Source: Gracilimonas sp040117685 | Lineage (GTDB): Bacteria > Bacteroidota > Rhodothermia > Balneolales > Balneolaceae | NCBI RefSeq assembly: GCF_040117685.2 | Contig: NZ_JBEDYP020000012.1 | Location: 558,001-622,000, forward strand | DNA length: 64,000 bases | Direction of reading: 5' to 3' | Part shown: piece after piece, positions 36,034-44,563 of the stretch | Numbering within the stretch: position 1 is the stretch's first letter | How the letters are laid out: each line of letters starts with the position of its first letter | The notes under the pieces: generated by a model | What the model was told of the DNA's origin: nothing | Databases searched by the model: none | Seen by the model: the letters and a program-made list of their open reading frames with translations, nothing else | Translations under genes and position numbers: made by a program

Positions 36034-36894
36034 GTGATCTTTCAAGTTCTAAATAAAACTACTTTGAGCCCTGAAAAGTTTGCTGTATGGTTCGTTTTCT
36101 CACTGTTGGCTTTGCTGTTAGCAGGGTGTGATAACTCACTGGAGCCACTCGATAGAGACACTGGGGTGTATTCCATCTACGGATCACTTGACGTAAATAA
36201 AAACCGGAACGAGATCCGGGTCCGGGATTTAAATGTGCCATTTAATACCGATGCAACCGCTGAAATTGATGCTGCCGTCACACTTGAAAACCTGAACTCC
36301 GGCTTGGTGGAAGCTCTCGATTCGGAACGGTTTTTTGAGGCCGGGGTTTACCATCATAATTTTATAGTTACTCAGAATATAGAGCCCTATGCGGATTATC
36401 AGCTTACAGTAACACGTTCTGACGGAGAGCAGGTAATCCTGACCACCACTGCTCCCACCTACCCGGCTCCGGTAGCAGAGCCCGTCAATGAAAAGTGTTA
36501 TACCCCAATAGAAATAACTTTTGAGCCGGTGTATGAAACTACCATAGCTTTTTTTATTGAATTTCAGCCTAGGGATGTCAGAAAAACCAGGCTGGGGCCA
36601 TTTGTAATAAGGAATGATTCAGAACTTACAGGTGAAGCAGCAACATACACCTTCACACCGGTAGATTTAATGAAATTGGTACCCGGCACCTTGGGGCGGT
36701 ATAGATGCACGGACCTGATCATACCCCGATTCGAATTCTACTACGCCCATTACAGCCCCGGTTTCTATGAATCCATTGTAGATAATCCTTTCGATGCCTT
36801 TGAAAGCACTCAACGATTCGGGGCTTATTATGAAGATCAGTTGTTTGTTCCAATCGATACCGGCCGGGTGTGTCCGCCGGATTGTGTAAGGTGA
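36034..36894 (+). CDS. DUF4249-like outer-membrane lipoprotein (copy A)
   Basis: A 286-residue protein with a GTG start and lipobox (LLALLLAGCDNS). The mature part begins DNSLEPLDRDTGVYSIYGSLD and ends with the C-terminal block YSPGFYESIVDNPFDAF...VPIDTGRVCPPDC. It resembles DUF4249 lipoproteins that accompany TonB-dependent receptors and probably cap them as a surface partner. A paired receptor follows directly; the two chains may overlap. Closely related copies lie at 39.8 and 40.7 kb. Confidence 0.75.
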   Translation: MIFQVLNKTTLSPEKFAVWFVFSLLALLLAGCDNSLEPLDRDTGVYSIYGSLDVNKNRNEIRVRDLNVPFNTDATAEIDAAVTLENLNSGLVEALDSERFFEAGVYHHNFIVTQNIEPYADYQLTVTRSDGEQVILTTTAPTYPAPVAEPVNEKCYTPIEITFEPVYETTIAFFIEFQPRDVRKTRLGPFVIRNDSELTGEAATYTFTPVDLMKLVPGTLGRYRCTDLIIPRFEFYYAHYSPGFYESIVDNPFDAFESTQRFGAYYEDQLFVPIDTGRVCPPDCVR

Positions 36895-36902
36895 ATGATT
36901 CT

Positions 36903-39182
36903 ATGAGATGTAAACATACATATGCCCGATACATGAAAATACTTAGCAGCGTGTTACTGTTGGTGATTTGTGGTTTCACAGAACTCCGGGCGCAGGATGA
37001 AGCTCTTTTACGAATCGTGGTAATTTCCGAAGCAGATGGAAGTCCGCTTGTTGCAGCGAATGTGCTTATTTATGAGCCGGGAGAAGAGGAGCTGTTGCTC
37101 AACTGCGTAACCAATCCCACCGGCTTTTGTGAGATACGGGACATTGAGGCGGCCCGGGAATATGAATTGCGTATTTCATACGTAGGCTTTTCCGCTTATT
37201 CCGAAATATTGACTTTTGAAGAGGGAGAGCGAAAAACACTGCGGGTTGAACTGGAAGAATCCGTGGGTGATATGGGGGAAGAGCTAACGGTTCGGGGAGA
37301 ACGTGTAATTACCACCGGAGAGGCCGGTGTGCGGAGAGTGAGTACCGTAGATATATCCAGGGTTCCAACCCCGGGCGTGGATGGCGACCTGGTTTCTTAC
37401 CTGCAAACGGAACCGGGCGTTGTTACAACCGGAGACCGTGGGGGTGATTTATTTATTCGGGGAGGCACACCCGATCAAAATCTTGTGCTGGTAGATAACC
37501 TGCCCATTGCCAAACCCTTTCATGTATCCAATCTGTTTTCAGCTTTCTCTGATGAGGTAATTCAAAGCGCGGACGTGTATGCCGGAGGGTATGGCTCTGA
37601 ATACACCAATGCCATGTCTGCAGTAATCGACATCAACCTGCGTTCCGGGAATTTCCGGGAGTACACAGGTAGCGGGGCTGTCAGTCCGTATATGGTTTCG
37701 CTGCAGGCAGAAGGTCCGTTGGTTAACGACCGGCATTCATTCCTGGTGATGGGCCGGAAATCCACCATCGAAGGATTAGCACCGACCATTATCAACGATG
37801 AAGTGCCGATCAATTTTGCTGATTTTGTAGGGCGTTATACCCTTCAGGCCGATAACATGACCTGTAATGTGACCGGCATCTATACCTTCGACAGCGGTGA
37901 AGTGGTTCCTACCCAACAGCTGCGCAGCGAGTGGTCGAATACCGTTTTGGGAGGAAGGTGCCTCGCCTACGACCCCGGCCTCAAATATCCCATTGAGATA
38001 ACCGCAGGCTATTCCGGATTTTATAATGCGGAACGCTCAAATGAAGTACGGGAAAGATACTCAAGCCTGAACCAGGTGTACCTTAATGTGAATATGCGCG
38101 AGCAGTTATGGGATGTGCCCCTGATTTATGGTTTTGGAGTAAACTTTCGTTCCTACGACGTAGTTCTGAGTGAAAAATTCACGGAGATAGAATCGGTAAG
38201 CCGTCTCATTCCGATTATGAATATGTTTGTTTCCGGGAACTGGGAAATCAGCGACCGTTTTGAGCTGCAGCCGGGAATTACCACACACTTTTCGGTCGAT
38301 CATTACGGAGGGCTGGAACCACGGCTGCGTTTTGCATGGAAGCCGGATGGAAGCAGCCGTCAGGAGCTGAGTATTGCAGCCGGAAAATACGTACAGCTTT
38401 TTTCGGGTGTGGGTGATCAGCGGGATGTGGGGTCGGTATTTACGGTTCTGCAACCCATTAAGCTGGCTGATAAAGTCCCGCAGTCTTATCATGGAATTGT
38501 GGGTTATCAGCAAAAATTAGGGGCTGCTTTTGTGGCTAATGTGGAAGGCTATGCCAAGACCTACAAAAACATTCCGGTTTCCAAGTGGACACCTACAGCT
38601 CGTATTCAGCTGGAGACGGCCAATGCCAAGGGGTTGGCATATGGTTTTGACGTCCGTCTTCGGTTTCAGCAATCAAATTTCTTTATGTCGGCCGGATATG
38701 GGTGGTCTGAAATTACATACGAGGCTATTACCGGAGACCTGGGCGCCTGGATTGTGGAGCCCATTTTTGAGTATTCTCCGGCCCACGACCAGCGCCATAA
38801 ACTGAATGTGCTAACCAGTTATACTTTTGGCGGGTTTACAGCAAACCTTCGGTGGGAGCTGGGGAGCGGTAAACCCTATACCCAAATTTTCGGCTACGAT
38901 TTTGAAGTACTGGTTCCGGCGCAGGATGTAACCCAAATACCGGGACGGGCACGAACGTTATACAGCCGCCCCTTCGGAGAGCGCATGCCGTACTACCATC
39001 GCATGGATGTATCCCTCAGCAGAGGGTTTCCAATTTCCAGCCAGTGGCTGCTTGAGGCCGAAACCGGGGTCATTAATACCTATGACAGAAGCAATGTCTT
39101 CAATTTTGATATCAACACACTGCAGCGGGTAAACCAAACACCGTTGTTTCCATACCTGTCGGTGAAGTTGAGTATGGAGTAA
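36903..39182 (+). CDS. TonB-dependent receptor with carboxypeptidase-like N-terminal domain (copy A)
   Basis: A 759-residue outer-membrane receptor. A signal peptide (about 1-32, ending near LRA-Q) precedes a CarboxypepD_reg-like domain (about 33-120, with LLNCVTNPTGFCEIRD) and a TonB plug (about 135-240, VDGDLVSYLQTEPGVVTTG and GGDLFIRGGTPDQNLVLVDN), then a beta-barrel ending in LFPYLSVKLSME. It imports a ligand using TonB energy. Cysteines in NCVTN, GFCEIR, CNVTGI and RCLAYDP are shared with copy B. Start choice: MRCKHTYARYMKIL aligns with the copy B start; MKILSS at 36933 is also possible. Ligand unknown. Confidence 0.85.
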   Translation: MRCKHTYARYMKILSSVLLLVICGFTELRAQDEALLRIVVISEADGSPLVAANVLIYEPGEEELLLNCVTNPTGFCEIRDIEAAREYELRISYVGFSAYSEILTFEEGERKTLRVELEESVGDMGEELTVRGERVITTGEAGVRRVSTVDISRVPTPGVDGDLVSYLQTEPGVVTTGDRGGDLFIRGGTPDQNLVLVDNLPIAKPFHVSNLFSAFSDEVIQSADVYAGGYGSEYTNAMSAVIDINLRSGNFREYTGSGAVSPYMVSLQAEGPLVNDRHSFLVMGRKSTIEGLAPTIINDEVPINFADFVGRYTLQADNMTCNVTGIYTFDSGEVVPTQQLRSEWSNTVLGGRCLAYDPGLKYPIEITAGYSGFYNAERSNEVRERYSSLNQVYLNVNMREQLWDVPLIYGFGVNFRSYDVVLSEKFTEIESVSRLIPIMNMFVSGNWEISDRFELQPGITTHFSVDHYGGLEPRLRFAWKPDGSSRQELSIAAGKYVQLFSGVGDQRDVGSVFTVLQPIKLADKVPQSYHGIVGYQQKLGAAFVANVEGYAKTYKNIPVSKWTPTARIQLETANAKGLAYGFDVRLRFQQSNFFMSAGYGWSEITYEAITGDLGAWIVEPIFEYSPAHDQRHKLNVLTSYTFGGFTANLRWELGSGKPYTQIFGYDFEVLVPAQDVTQIPGRARTLYSRPFGERMPYYHRMDVSLSRGFPISSQWLLEAETGVINTYDRSNVFNFDINTLQRVNQTPLFPYLSVKLSME

Positions 39183-39216
39183 GATTCATTTAGCTTCTTT
39201 CTTCAAAAAAAAAAAT

Positions 39217-39224
39217 AACTTTGG
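39217..39224 (+). promoter_or_regulatory. Candidate -7 element ahead of the small orphan gene
   Basis: TAACTTTG fits TAnnTTTG and lies 125 bp before the ATG at 39349. No matching TTG at the right distance upstream was found, so support is weak. Confidence 0.35.
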
Positions 39225-39348
39225 GCAAACTGCAATAAGAATAAAAGTTTTTATGTAACATTTTTTAAGTGACTTGCTCTTGATGGTTACACTGAAATAA
39301 AGAGAGGTTAGAATTCAGTGTATTACACCACAATAAAATTCAAGAAAA

Positions 39349-39711
39349 ATGAAAACACTAAATAATCTTCCAAATATAATTCTCGGGGTACTTATTGTCT
39401 TGGTTACAGTGTCTGTTTCTGAAACCAAAACCAATGAAAACAAAAATAGTATAAACTCTGAATTAGACAGGGCCGAAATCACTTTTACCTTAAATGGAAC
39501 CGTAACCAGCGACCATCCTGAACTTTCATGGAATACTTGTGCTGGGACTAACCTATATGAGTTACATCGACTACCTGCACCAGCTTTAGGTGGTGCCAGT
39601 AAGTCCGCAACTTTCTCTTTCTCCTCTTCAGATTCCCATTTGGACGTTGATGTAAATGGTGCACAATTGGGTTCTGGTTTGTACCAAGTCCGCTACGTAG
39701 TTAAAGCGTAA
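39349..39711 (+). CDS. Small secreted protein of unknown function between the two receptor loci
   Basis: A 120-residue protein with an N-terminal hydrophobic segment (NIILGVLIVLVTVSVS) that may be a signal peptide or anchor, a polar middle part and a C-terminal stretch rich in Ser, Gly and Val (SHLDVDVNGAQLGSGLYQVRYV) like a small beta-sandwich. It lies between two related lipoprotein/receptor sets on the same strand. I recognise no family. A real gene is supported by its start, hydrophobic leader and position, but not by homology. Confidence 0.6.
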   Translation: MKTLNNLPNIILGVLIVLVTVSVSETKTNENKNSINSELDRAEITFTLNGTVTSDHPELSWNTCAGTNLYELHRLPAPALGGASKSATFSFSSSDSHLDVDVNGAQLGSGLYQVRYVVKA

Positions 39712-39820
39712 CATCAGGGAGTAGACAATGGAGAAGCATATAAGTATTTGTATTGTACTTCAAATCCCGTTGATTATACTGCTGATTCAGTAGATTAAAG
39801 TATTAGTCATATCATTTAAA

Positions 39821-40660
39821 ATGTTTCTTTACAAAAATTCGAAAACTAAACTATTCGTTTGGTGGGTTACAGGTATTTTCTTGCTGGGTGGAATTCTACT
39901 CTCCTGCGATAATACCTTAGACCCACTGAACGAAGAGGTCGGCATTTTTTCTATTTATGGAGCATTAGACCTAGATGACTCTACGCATTACATCCGGGTT
40001 CGTGATCTTAATGCGCCGTTCACAGCAGAAGCTACTCGGAAAATAGATGCTGAAGTTACCTTTGAAAACCTTGATTTGGGAACTTCCCTGACTTTACAAG
40101 GCGAACGAAAAGAATACGATGGCATGTACCTGCATAATTTCTTGATCAACGGTGAAATACAGCCCGATACAGAATATCGCATCACTGCGAGAAGGTCAGA
40201 TGGCGCAACTACTTCTGTCTCAGTTACGACTCCTGTCCGATCACAAGTTCTTGCTGCACCAATCGATCAAAATTGTTATACCCCAATAGAAGTTGAATTT
40301 GAGCCTTTAAAATCGGGGACCATCTCTTATTTTGTTGCCTATTCTTACCTCAATGATTTAAGAATACCCGTTCAAGGTGTTTTAAAAAGTGAAGAAAACA
40401 GCTCCGAAAGGGTCTCCTTTACTTTTACTCCTATCGACTTGGTATCCAGATTAATAAATCAAAGTGGCAACTTGAACTGCAGCGATATGGATAATGAAAT
40501 TTTTTACCTCTATTACACACATTATAGTTCAGGCTTTTATGAAAAGATCATGAATGACCCCTTTGATATCCTGCAGAGTACCCAAAGACTCGGCTCATTG
40601 TATCAGGATGTATTTGAAATCCCGATCGACACTTCCAGAGTGTGTCCCCAGGATTGTTAA
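39821..40660 (+). CDS. DUF4249-like outer-membrane lipoprotein (copy B1)
   Basis: A 279-residue paralogue of the copy A lipoprotein. Lipobox LGGILLSCDNT; mature start DNTLDPLNEEVGIFSIYGALDL; shared blocks HYIRVRDLNAPF, NCYTPIEVEFEPL and YSSGFYEKIMNDPFDILQSTQRL; C-terminal end SRVCPQDC with the paired cysteines kept. Probably the surface partner of the receptor at 41.5 kb. It is 18 bp upstream of copy B2. Confidence 0.78.
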   Translation: MFLYKNSKTKLFVWWVTGIFLLGGILLSCDNTLDPLNEEVGIFSIYGALDLDDSTHYIRVRDLNAPFTAEATRKIDAEVTFENLDLGTSLTLQGERKEYDGMYLHNFLINGEIQPDTEYRITARRSDGATTSVSVTTPVRSQVLAAPIDQNCYTPIEVEFEPLKSGTISYFVAYSYLNDLRIPVQGVLKSEENSSERVSFTFTPIDLVSRLINQSGNLNCSDMDNEIFYLYYTHYSSGFYEKIMNDPFDILQSTQRLGSLYQDVFEIPIDTSRVCPQDC

Positions 40661-40678
40661 ACAGAGTTCCCGATTTAA

Positions 40679-41506
40679 ATGAAACTTTCAAAAACTGCAT
40701 ATATCATTACCCTTGGAGTACTTTTATTGGGCATACTTAAGCTTTCTTGCGATAACAACCTACAAGTTTTGGACGAAGAAACCGGCCTATATTCCATCTA
40801 CGGAAATTTGGATATGGATGAACAGACCAACTACATTCGTATTCGGGATTTGAATACGCCCTTCACCAAACAAGCCACCGAAACAATTGACGCCAAAGTA
40901 ACGCTCGAGAATATAGACACCGGTGCTGGTGAGATCCTGCAAAGCGAACGCGGGGAGTACCAGGATATGTACCTCCATAATTTTGTGGTGAATGGAGATA
41001 TAGAGCCCGACACCGAATACCGGGTTACCGTTCAGCGTTCGGATGGAGCCTCCGTCTCGGAATCTTTTTTAACTCCAACTAAGCCCACTTCTTTTGTTAC
41101 TCCGCAAAATCAAAAATGTCATATCCCGATTAAGATTTCAATTGAACCATTAAATGGAGGAACGGTTGTATTTCGTTTTGGCACAACACCAAATAAAAAT
41201 GGTTCGTGGACCCAAGACTTTATATTTGGCCCGGATCATTACGGTAATTCAACTTCAATAAACCCGGAATTTACACCTCTGTATTTAGCACAAAGAGCTA
41301 CCCAAAGCACTTCATTTTCATGTGAAGTGCTATTTGAAAATGAAGCTTTATATGTTTGGTTGGAACATTATGCTCCCGGTTTTTATGAAAAAGCAACCGA
41401 TGAGCTGGATCTACCGGATGACATTCTGGGAAACACCTGGCTTTTGGGGGCTTATTATGAAGAAATTTTTGCCATTCCTGTCAACACCTCAGCTGATAAA
41501 TATTAA
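40679..41506 (+). CDS. DUF4249-like outer-membrane lipoprotein (copy B2)
   Basis: A 275-residue third copy. Lipobox LGILKLSCDNN; shared blocks TGLYSIYGNLDM, NYIRIRDLNTPF, KCHIPIKISIEPL and HYAPGFYEKATDELDLPDD. It lacks the C-terminal Cys-Pro-x-Asp-Cys ending of copies A and B1 (it ends VNTSADKY), so that end has diverged. It stops 10 bp before the receptor start. Copies B1 and B2 together with one receptor suggest a tandem duplication followed by divergence. Confidence 0.78.
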   Translation: MKLSKTAYIITLGVLLLGILKLSCDNNLQVLDEETGLYSIYGNLDMDEQTNYIRIRDLNTPFTKQATETIDAKVTLENIDTGAGEILQSERGEYQDMYLHNFVVNGDIEPDTEYRVTVQRSDGASVSESFLTPTKPTSFVTPQNQKCHIPIKISIEPLNGGTVVFRFGTTPNKNGSWTQDFIFGPDHYGNSTSINPEFTPLYLAQRATQSTSFSCEVLFENEALYVWLEHYAPGFYEKATDELDLPDDILGNTWLLGAYYEEIFAIPVNTSADKY

Positions 41507-41516
41507 ACTTGAACAG

Positions 41517-43805
41517 ATGACCTTGTTTAGAAAATGTATAAAACACCGGTATCAGTATGTGGCTTTTGCTTTCCTGACCCTGCTAATAGTGCTGACTATA
41601 ATTCCAGCTGCTTATGCACAGCAAACTTCATTATTAAGAGTAGTTGTGCTTTCTGAGGAAGATGGAAACCCGCTTGTGGGCTCTAATGTAGTATTGTACC
41701 TGCCGGGCGGTGAGCGGTTACTTTATAACTGCGTAACCAACAGCGACGGCTTTTGTGAGATACGCAATATTGATGCTAATCGCGAATATGAACTTCGTAT
41801 TTCTTATATAGGTTTTGCCGCTCACTGGCAGAAACTTAATTTTGAAAAGGGGGAACGCAAAACGCTTCGTATTGACCTTGAGCCTGAAGTAGGGGAAATT
41901 AACGAATTTACAGTACAAGGCAATCGAGAAATTACTACCGGAGAGGTGGGCATACGCAGAATCGGGAATGAAGATGTTGCACGTATCCCAACGCCCGGTG
42001 TAGACGGTGATCTGGTTTCGTACATCCAAACCGTTCCGGGGGTCGTTTCTACCGGAGACCGTGGTGGTGATCTCTACATTCGAGGTGGCACTCCCGAACA
42101 AAACAAAATTCTGGTAGATAATCTTCCTGTCATAAAACCTTTTCACATATCAAATATGTTCTCGGCTTTCTCTGAAGAGGTCGTTCAAAATGCTGAAATG
42201 TATGCGGGAGGATTTGGAGCAGAGTACTCCGGTGCTACATCCTCTGTTATTGATATAAACCTGCGTCCTGGAAATATGCGTAATTTTAGTGGAAGTGGAG
42301 CAGTAAGCCCGTACTTAGTGTCACTCCAGCTTGAGGGGCCGGTTAAAACCGATCGACAGTCCATTCTTTTTACTGCCCGAACTTCCGCTATAGAGGAAGT
42401 AGCGCCATCTCTGATTGGCAAGGAGGTTCCCATTCAATTCAGCGATATTATTGGCAGATATACAATTCAAGAGGACAATATTTCTTGCAATATAACCGGT
42501 ATACTTACAGAGGACAGCGGTGAGGTTGTACCCGATAGGCAAGTGGTTCATTCCTGGACCAACTCAGTGTTGGGAGCTCGTTGTTTGGGCTACGATCCCA
42601 GATTTGAATACCCAATAGAAATCAGTGTGGGTTATACAGGCTTTGAAAATAAGGAAGGAACGACAGCTACTACCGAGCGGTACTCTGCCATCCGACAGTT
42701 TTATGTAAATACCAATTTAAAAGAAAAGCCCTTTGGTATTCCTGTCAATTATGGGTTTGGGGTCAATTTGAGAACTTATGACATAAAACTGGATGAACAA
42801 TTCACAAATTATACTTCTCTGGATCGGGTAGTCCCTGTTATTAATGTATTTCTTTCAGTTCCGTGGAAACCAAACAATAAATGGGCTTTTCAGCCGGGCC
42901 TGACCTCTCAAATTTCACTGGATACACCAGTAAGCTTTGAACCCAGATTACGTATGTCGTGGCAACCTGACGGAACAAATCGGCAACAGCTGAGTTTTGC
43001 GGCTGGGAGATACGTTCAGTTTATGAGTGGGGTAAGTGATCAAAGAGATATAGGAACGGTATTTACTGTTTTACAACCTATTAATTCCGGTGATCCTCTT
43101 CCCTCATCTTTGCATGGGATAGTTGGGTATCAACAAAAGATCGGAAATGCCTTTATTGCTAATGTTGAAGGATATGTGAAAGATCATAAAAACATCCCGG
43201 TATCGAAGTGGGAACCGGAAGCTCGACTTCAAATTGAAACAGCACTCGCCGATGGATTTTCTTACGGTTTCGATGTACGATTTAGATATTCCAATTATCC
43301 ATTTTTCGTGTCTTCAGGCTATGGTTGGTCGGTTGTTGAGTATGAAGCTGTTTCTGGAGACCTTGGGGCTTGGATTGAAGAACCGGTGTTCAAATATTAT
43401 CCCGCCCATGATCAGCGTCATAAATTAAACACTGTTATTGGATACCAATTTGCAGGTTTTGAGGCAAATATGCGCTGGGAATTGGGCAGCGGAAAGCCAT
43501 ATACAAGGGTATTTGGATTTGACCTTTCAGTTCGGGTTCCGGCTGAGGATGTTGTGGATGACCCCGGACAGGTGCGAACGTTATACAGCCGACCATTCGG
43601 TGAGCGTTTACCTTATTATCACCGGTTAGATGTATCCCTGAATCGAAAGTTTAGCATTTCCGGGGGATGGTCACTTTCAGCAGAAACCGGGGTAATCAAT
43701 GCTTACAATAGAAATAATGTTTTCAATTATGACCTGAACACACTGCAGCGGGTAAACCAAACACCGCTGTTTCCTTATCTGTCGGTTAAGCTGAGTAAGA
43801 ATTAA
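41517..43805 (+). CDS. TonB-dependent receptor with carboxypeptidase-like N-terminal domain (copy B)
   Basis: A 762-residue paralogue of the receptor at 36.9 kb. I start at MTLFRKCIKHRYQYVAF, whose signal peptide ends near AYA-Q; an in-frame extension upstream runs through the lipoprotein gene and is spurious. The CarboxypepD_reg-like part (SLLRVVVLSEEDGNPLVGSN), plug (VDGDLVSYIQTVPGVVSTG, GDLYIRGGTPEQNKILVDN) and C-terminal barrel (LFPYLSVKLSKN) align along the whole length with copy A. The plug is nearly identical, while barrel loops differ. Ligand unknown. Confidence 0.86.
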   Translation: MTLFRKCIKHRYQYVAFAFLTLLIVLTIIPAAYAQQTSLLRVVVLSEEDGNPLVGSNVVLYLPGGERLLYNCVTNSDGFCEIRNIDANREYELRISYIGFAAHWQKLNFEKGERKTLRIDLEPEVGEINEFTVQGNREITTGEVGIRRIGNEDVARIPTPGVDGDLVSYIQTVPGVVSTGDRGGDLYIRGGTPEQNKILVDNLPVIKPFHISNMFSAFSEEVVQNAEMYAGGFGAEYSGATSSVIDINLRPGNMRNFSGSGAVSPYLVSLQLEGPVKTDRQSILFTARTSAIEEVAPSLIGKEVPIQFSDIIGRYTIQEDNISCNITGILTEDSGEVVPDRQVVHSWTNSVLGARCLGYDPRFEYPIEISVGYTGFENKEGTTATTERYSAIRQFYVNTNLKEKPFGIPVNYGFGVNLRTYDIKLDEQFTNYTSLDRVVPVINVFLSVPWKPNNKWAFQPGLTSQISLDTPVSFEPRLRMSWQPDGTNRQQLSFAAGRYVQFMSGVSDQRDIGTVFTVLQPINSGDPLPSSLHGIVGYQQKIGNAFIANVEGYVKDHKNIPVSKWEPEARLQIETALADGFSYGFDVRFRYSNYPFFVSSGYGWSVVEYEAVSGDLGAWIEEPVFKYYPAHDQRHKLNTVIGYQFAGFEANMRWELGSGKPYTRVFGFDLSVRVPAEDVVDDPGQVRTLYSRPFGERLPYYHRLDVSLNRKFSISGGWSLSAETGVINAYNRNNVFNYDLNTLQRVNQTPLFPYLSVKLSKN

Positions 43806-43983
43806 TCTTTTACTTTGTCTCACTGGAACAAATATTAAGTTATTTTTTAATTAATTGAGTCAGCAAAAGCTTAAGTCATCTGAACGGGGCTAATCCGTAA
43901 AATAATAGTTCTGATTTTTCTGAGATTCTCTTTATATTTAAAGTCTTTTCGGATAAGAAATTGAATGCAAAATATCCTAATTC

Positions 43984-44142
43984 ATGAAACGCACGTATCA
44001 ACCAAGTAACAAGAAGCGAAAGAACAAGCACGGTTTCCGCGAACGCATGTCTACCAAAAATGGACGTAAGACATTGAAAAACCGTCGCAAGAAAGGCCGT
44101 CATAAGCTAACCGTTAGCGATGAGAGAAAAGGAGCCAAGTAA
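43984..44142 (+). CDS. rpmH: Ribosomal protein L34
   Basis: A 52-residue, very basic protein too short for many gene callers: MKRTYQPSNKKRKNKHGFRE, then a Lys/Arg-rich tail ending DERKGAK. It is a large-subunit ribosomal protein. It overlaps the rnpA start by 23 bp, in the classic rpmH-rnpA arrangement. The C-terminal residues after GRHKLTV are an extension on the usual 44-46 residues. Confidence 0.96.
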   Translation: MKRTYQPSNKKRKNKHGFRERMSTKNGRKTLKNRRKKGRHKLTVSDERKGAK

Positions 44143-44551
44143 CCATACGGATTCTCCTGATCGCAGATTTACTTTATCTAAATCTCATATTTTACGTGGC
44201 AGGCGAAATTTTGAGGAGCTGTTTTCAAGCTCCTCTCTTCTTACTTCCAAAGAAGTAAATCTTAGATACCGCACGTACCCCGATGCTGATAAGAATGTTC
44301 TTGTTGGCTTCATCGCTCCAAAAAAAATCGGTAACGCTGTTAAACGTATTCGCGCCAAGCGACTGCTACGCGAAGCTTACCGACTTAACCAACATATCAT
44401 TACCGAATTGCCGGAAATAACAGAAATGGGACTCCACTACGTTTTCATGGCAAAACATGCTAATCTGACTTTTGATATGGCCGAGCGCAGCGTCACCGAC
44501 TTACTCAAACAGTTACGCTCAACACTGACTTCCAAACCTTCACCTATTTAA
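44120..44551 (+). CDS. rnpA: Ribonuclease P protein component
   Basis: A 143-residue basic protein. RFTLSKSHILRGRRNFEELF is the N-terminal block, and NAVKRIRAKRLLREAYR is the RNR-type RNA-binding helix. It assists the RNA subunit in processing tRNA 5' ends. The start overlaps rpmH by 23 bp. The first 15 residues are not conserved, so a later start is possible, but no good one is seen. yidC follows 12 bp later with no yidD between. Confidence 0.95.
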   Translation: MREKEPSNHTDSPDRRFTLSKSHILRGRRNFEELFSSSSLLTSKEVNLRYRTYPDADKNVLVGFIAPKKIGNAVKRIRAKRLLREAYRLNQHIITELPEITEMGLHYVFMAKHANLTFDMAERSVTDLLKQLRSTLTSKPSPI

Positions 44552-44563
44552 ACATCTGTACTT

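Noticed and set aside
35926..36045. 40-residue extension of the TPR protein
   Set aside because: No conserved content, overlaps the divergent lipoprotein start, and hides the signal peptide beginning at 35925.
41322..41516. N-terminal extension of the second TonB-dependent receptor
   Set aside because: It runs through the upstream lipoprotein gene in another frame. The signal peptide begins at 41517, matching copy A.
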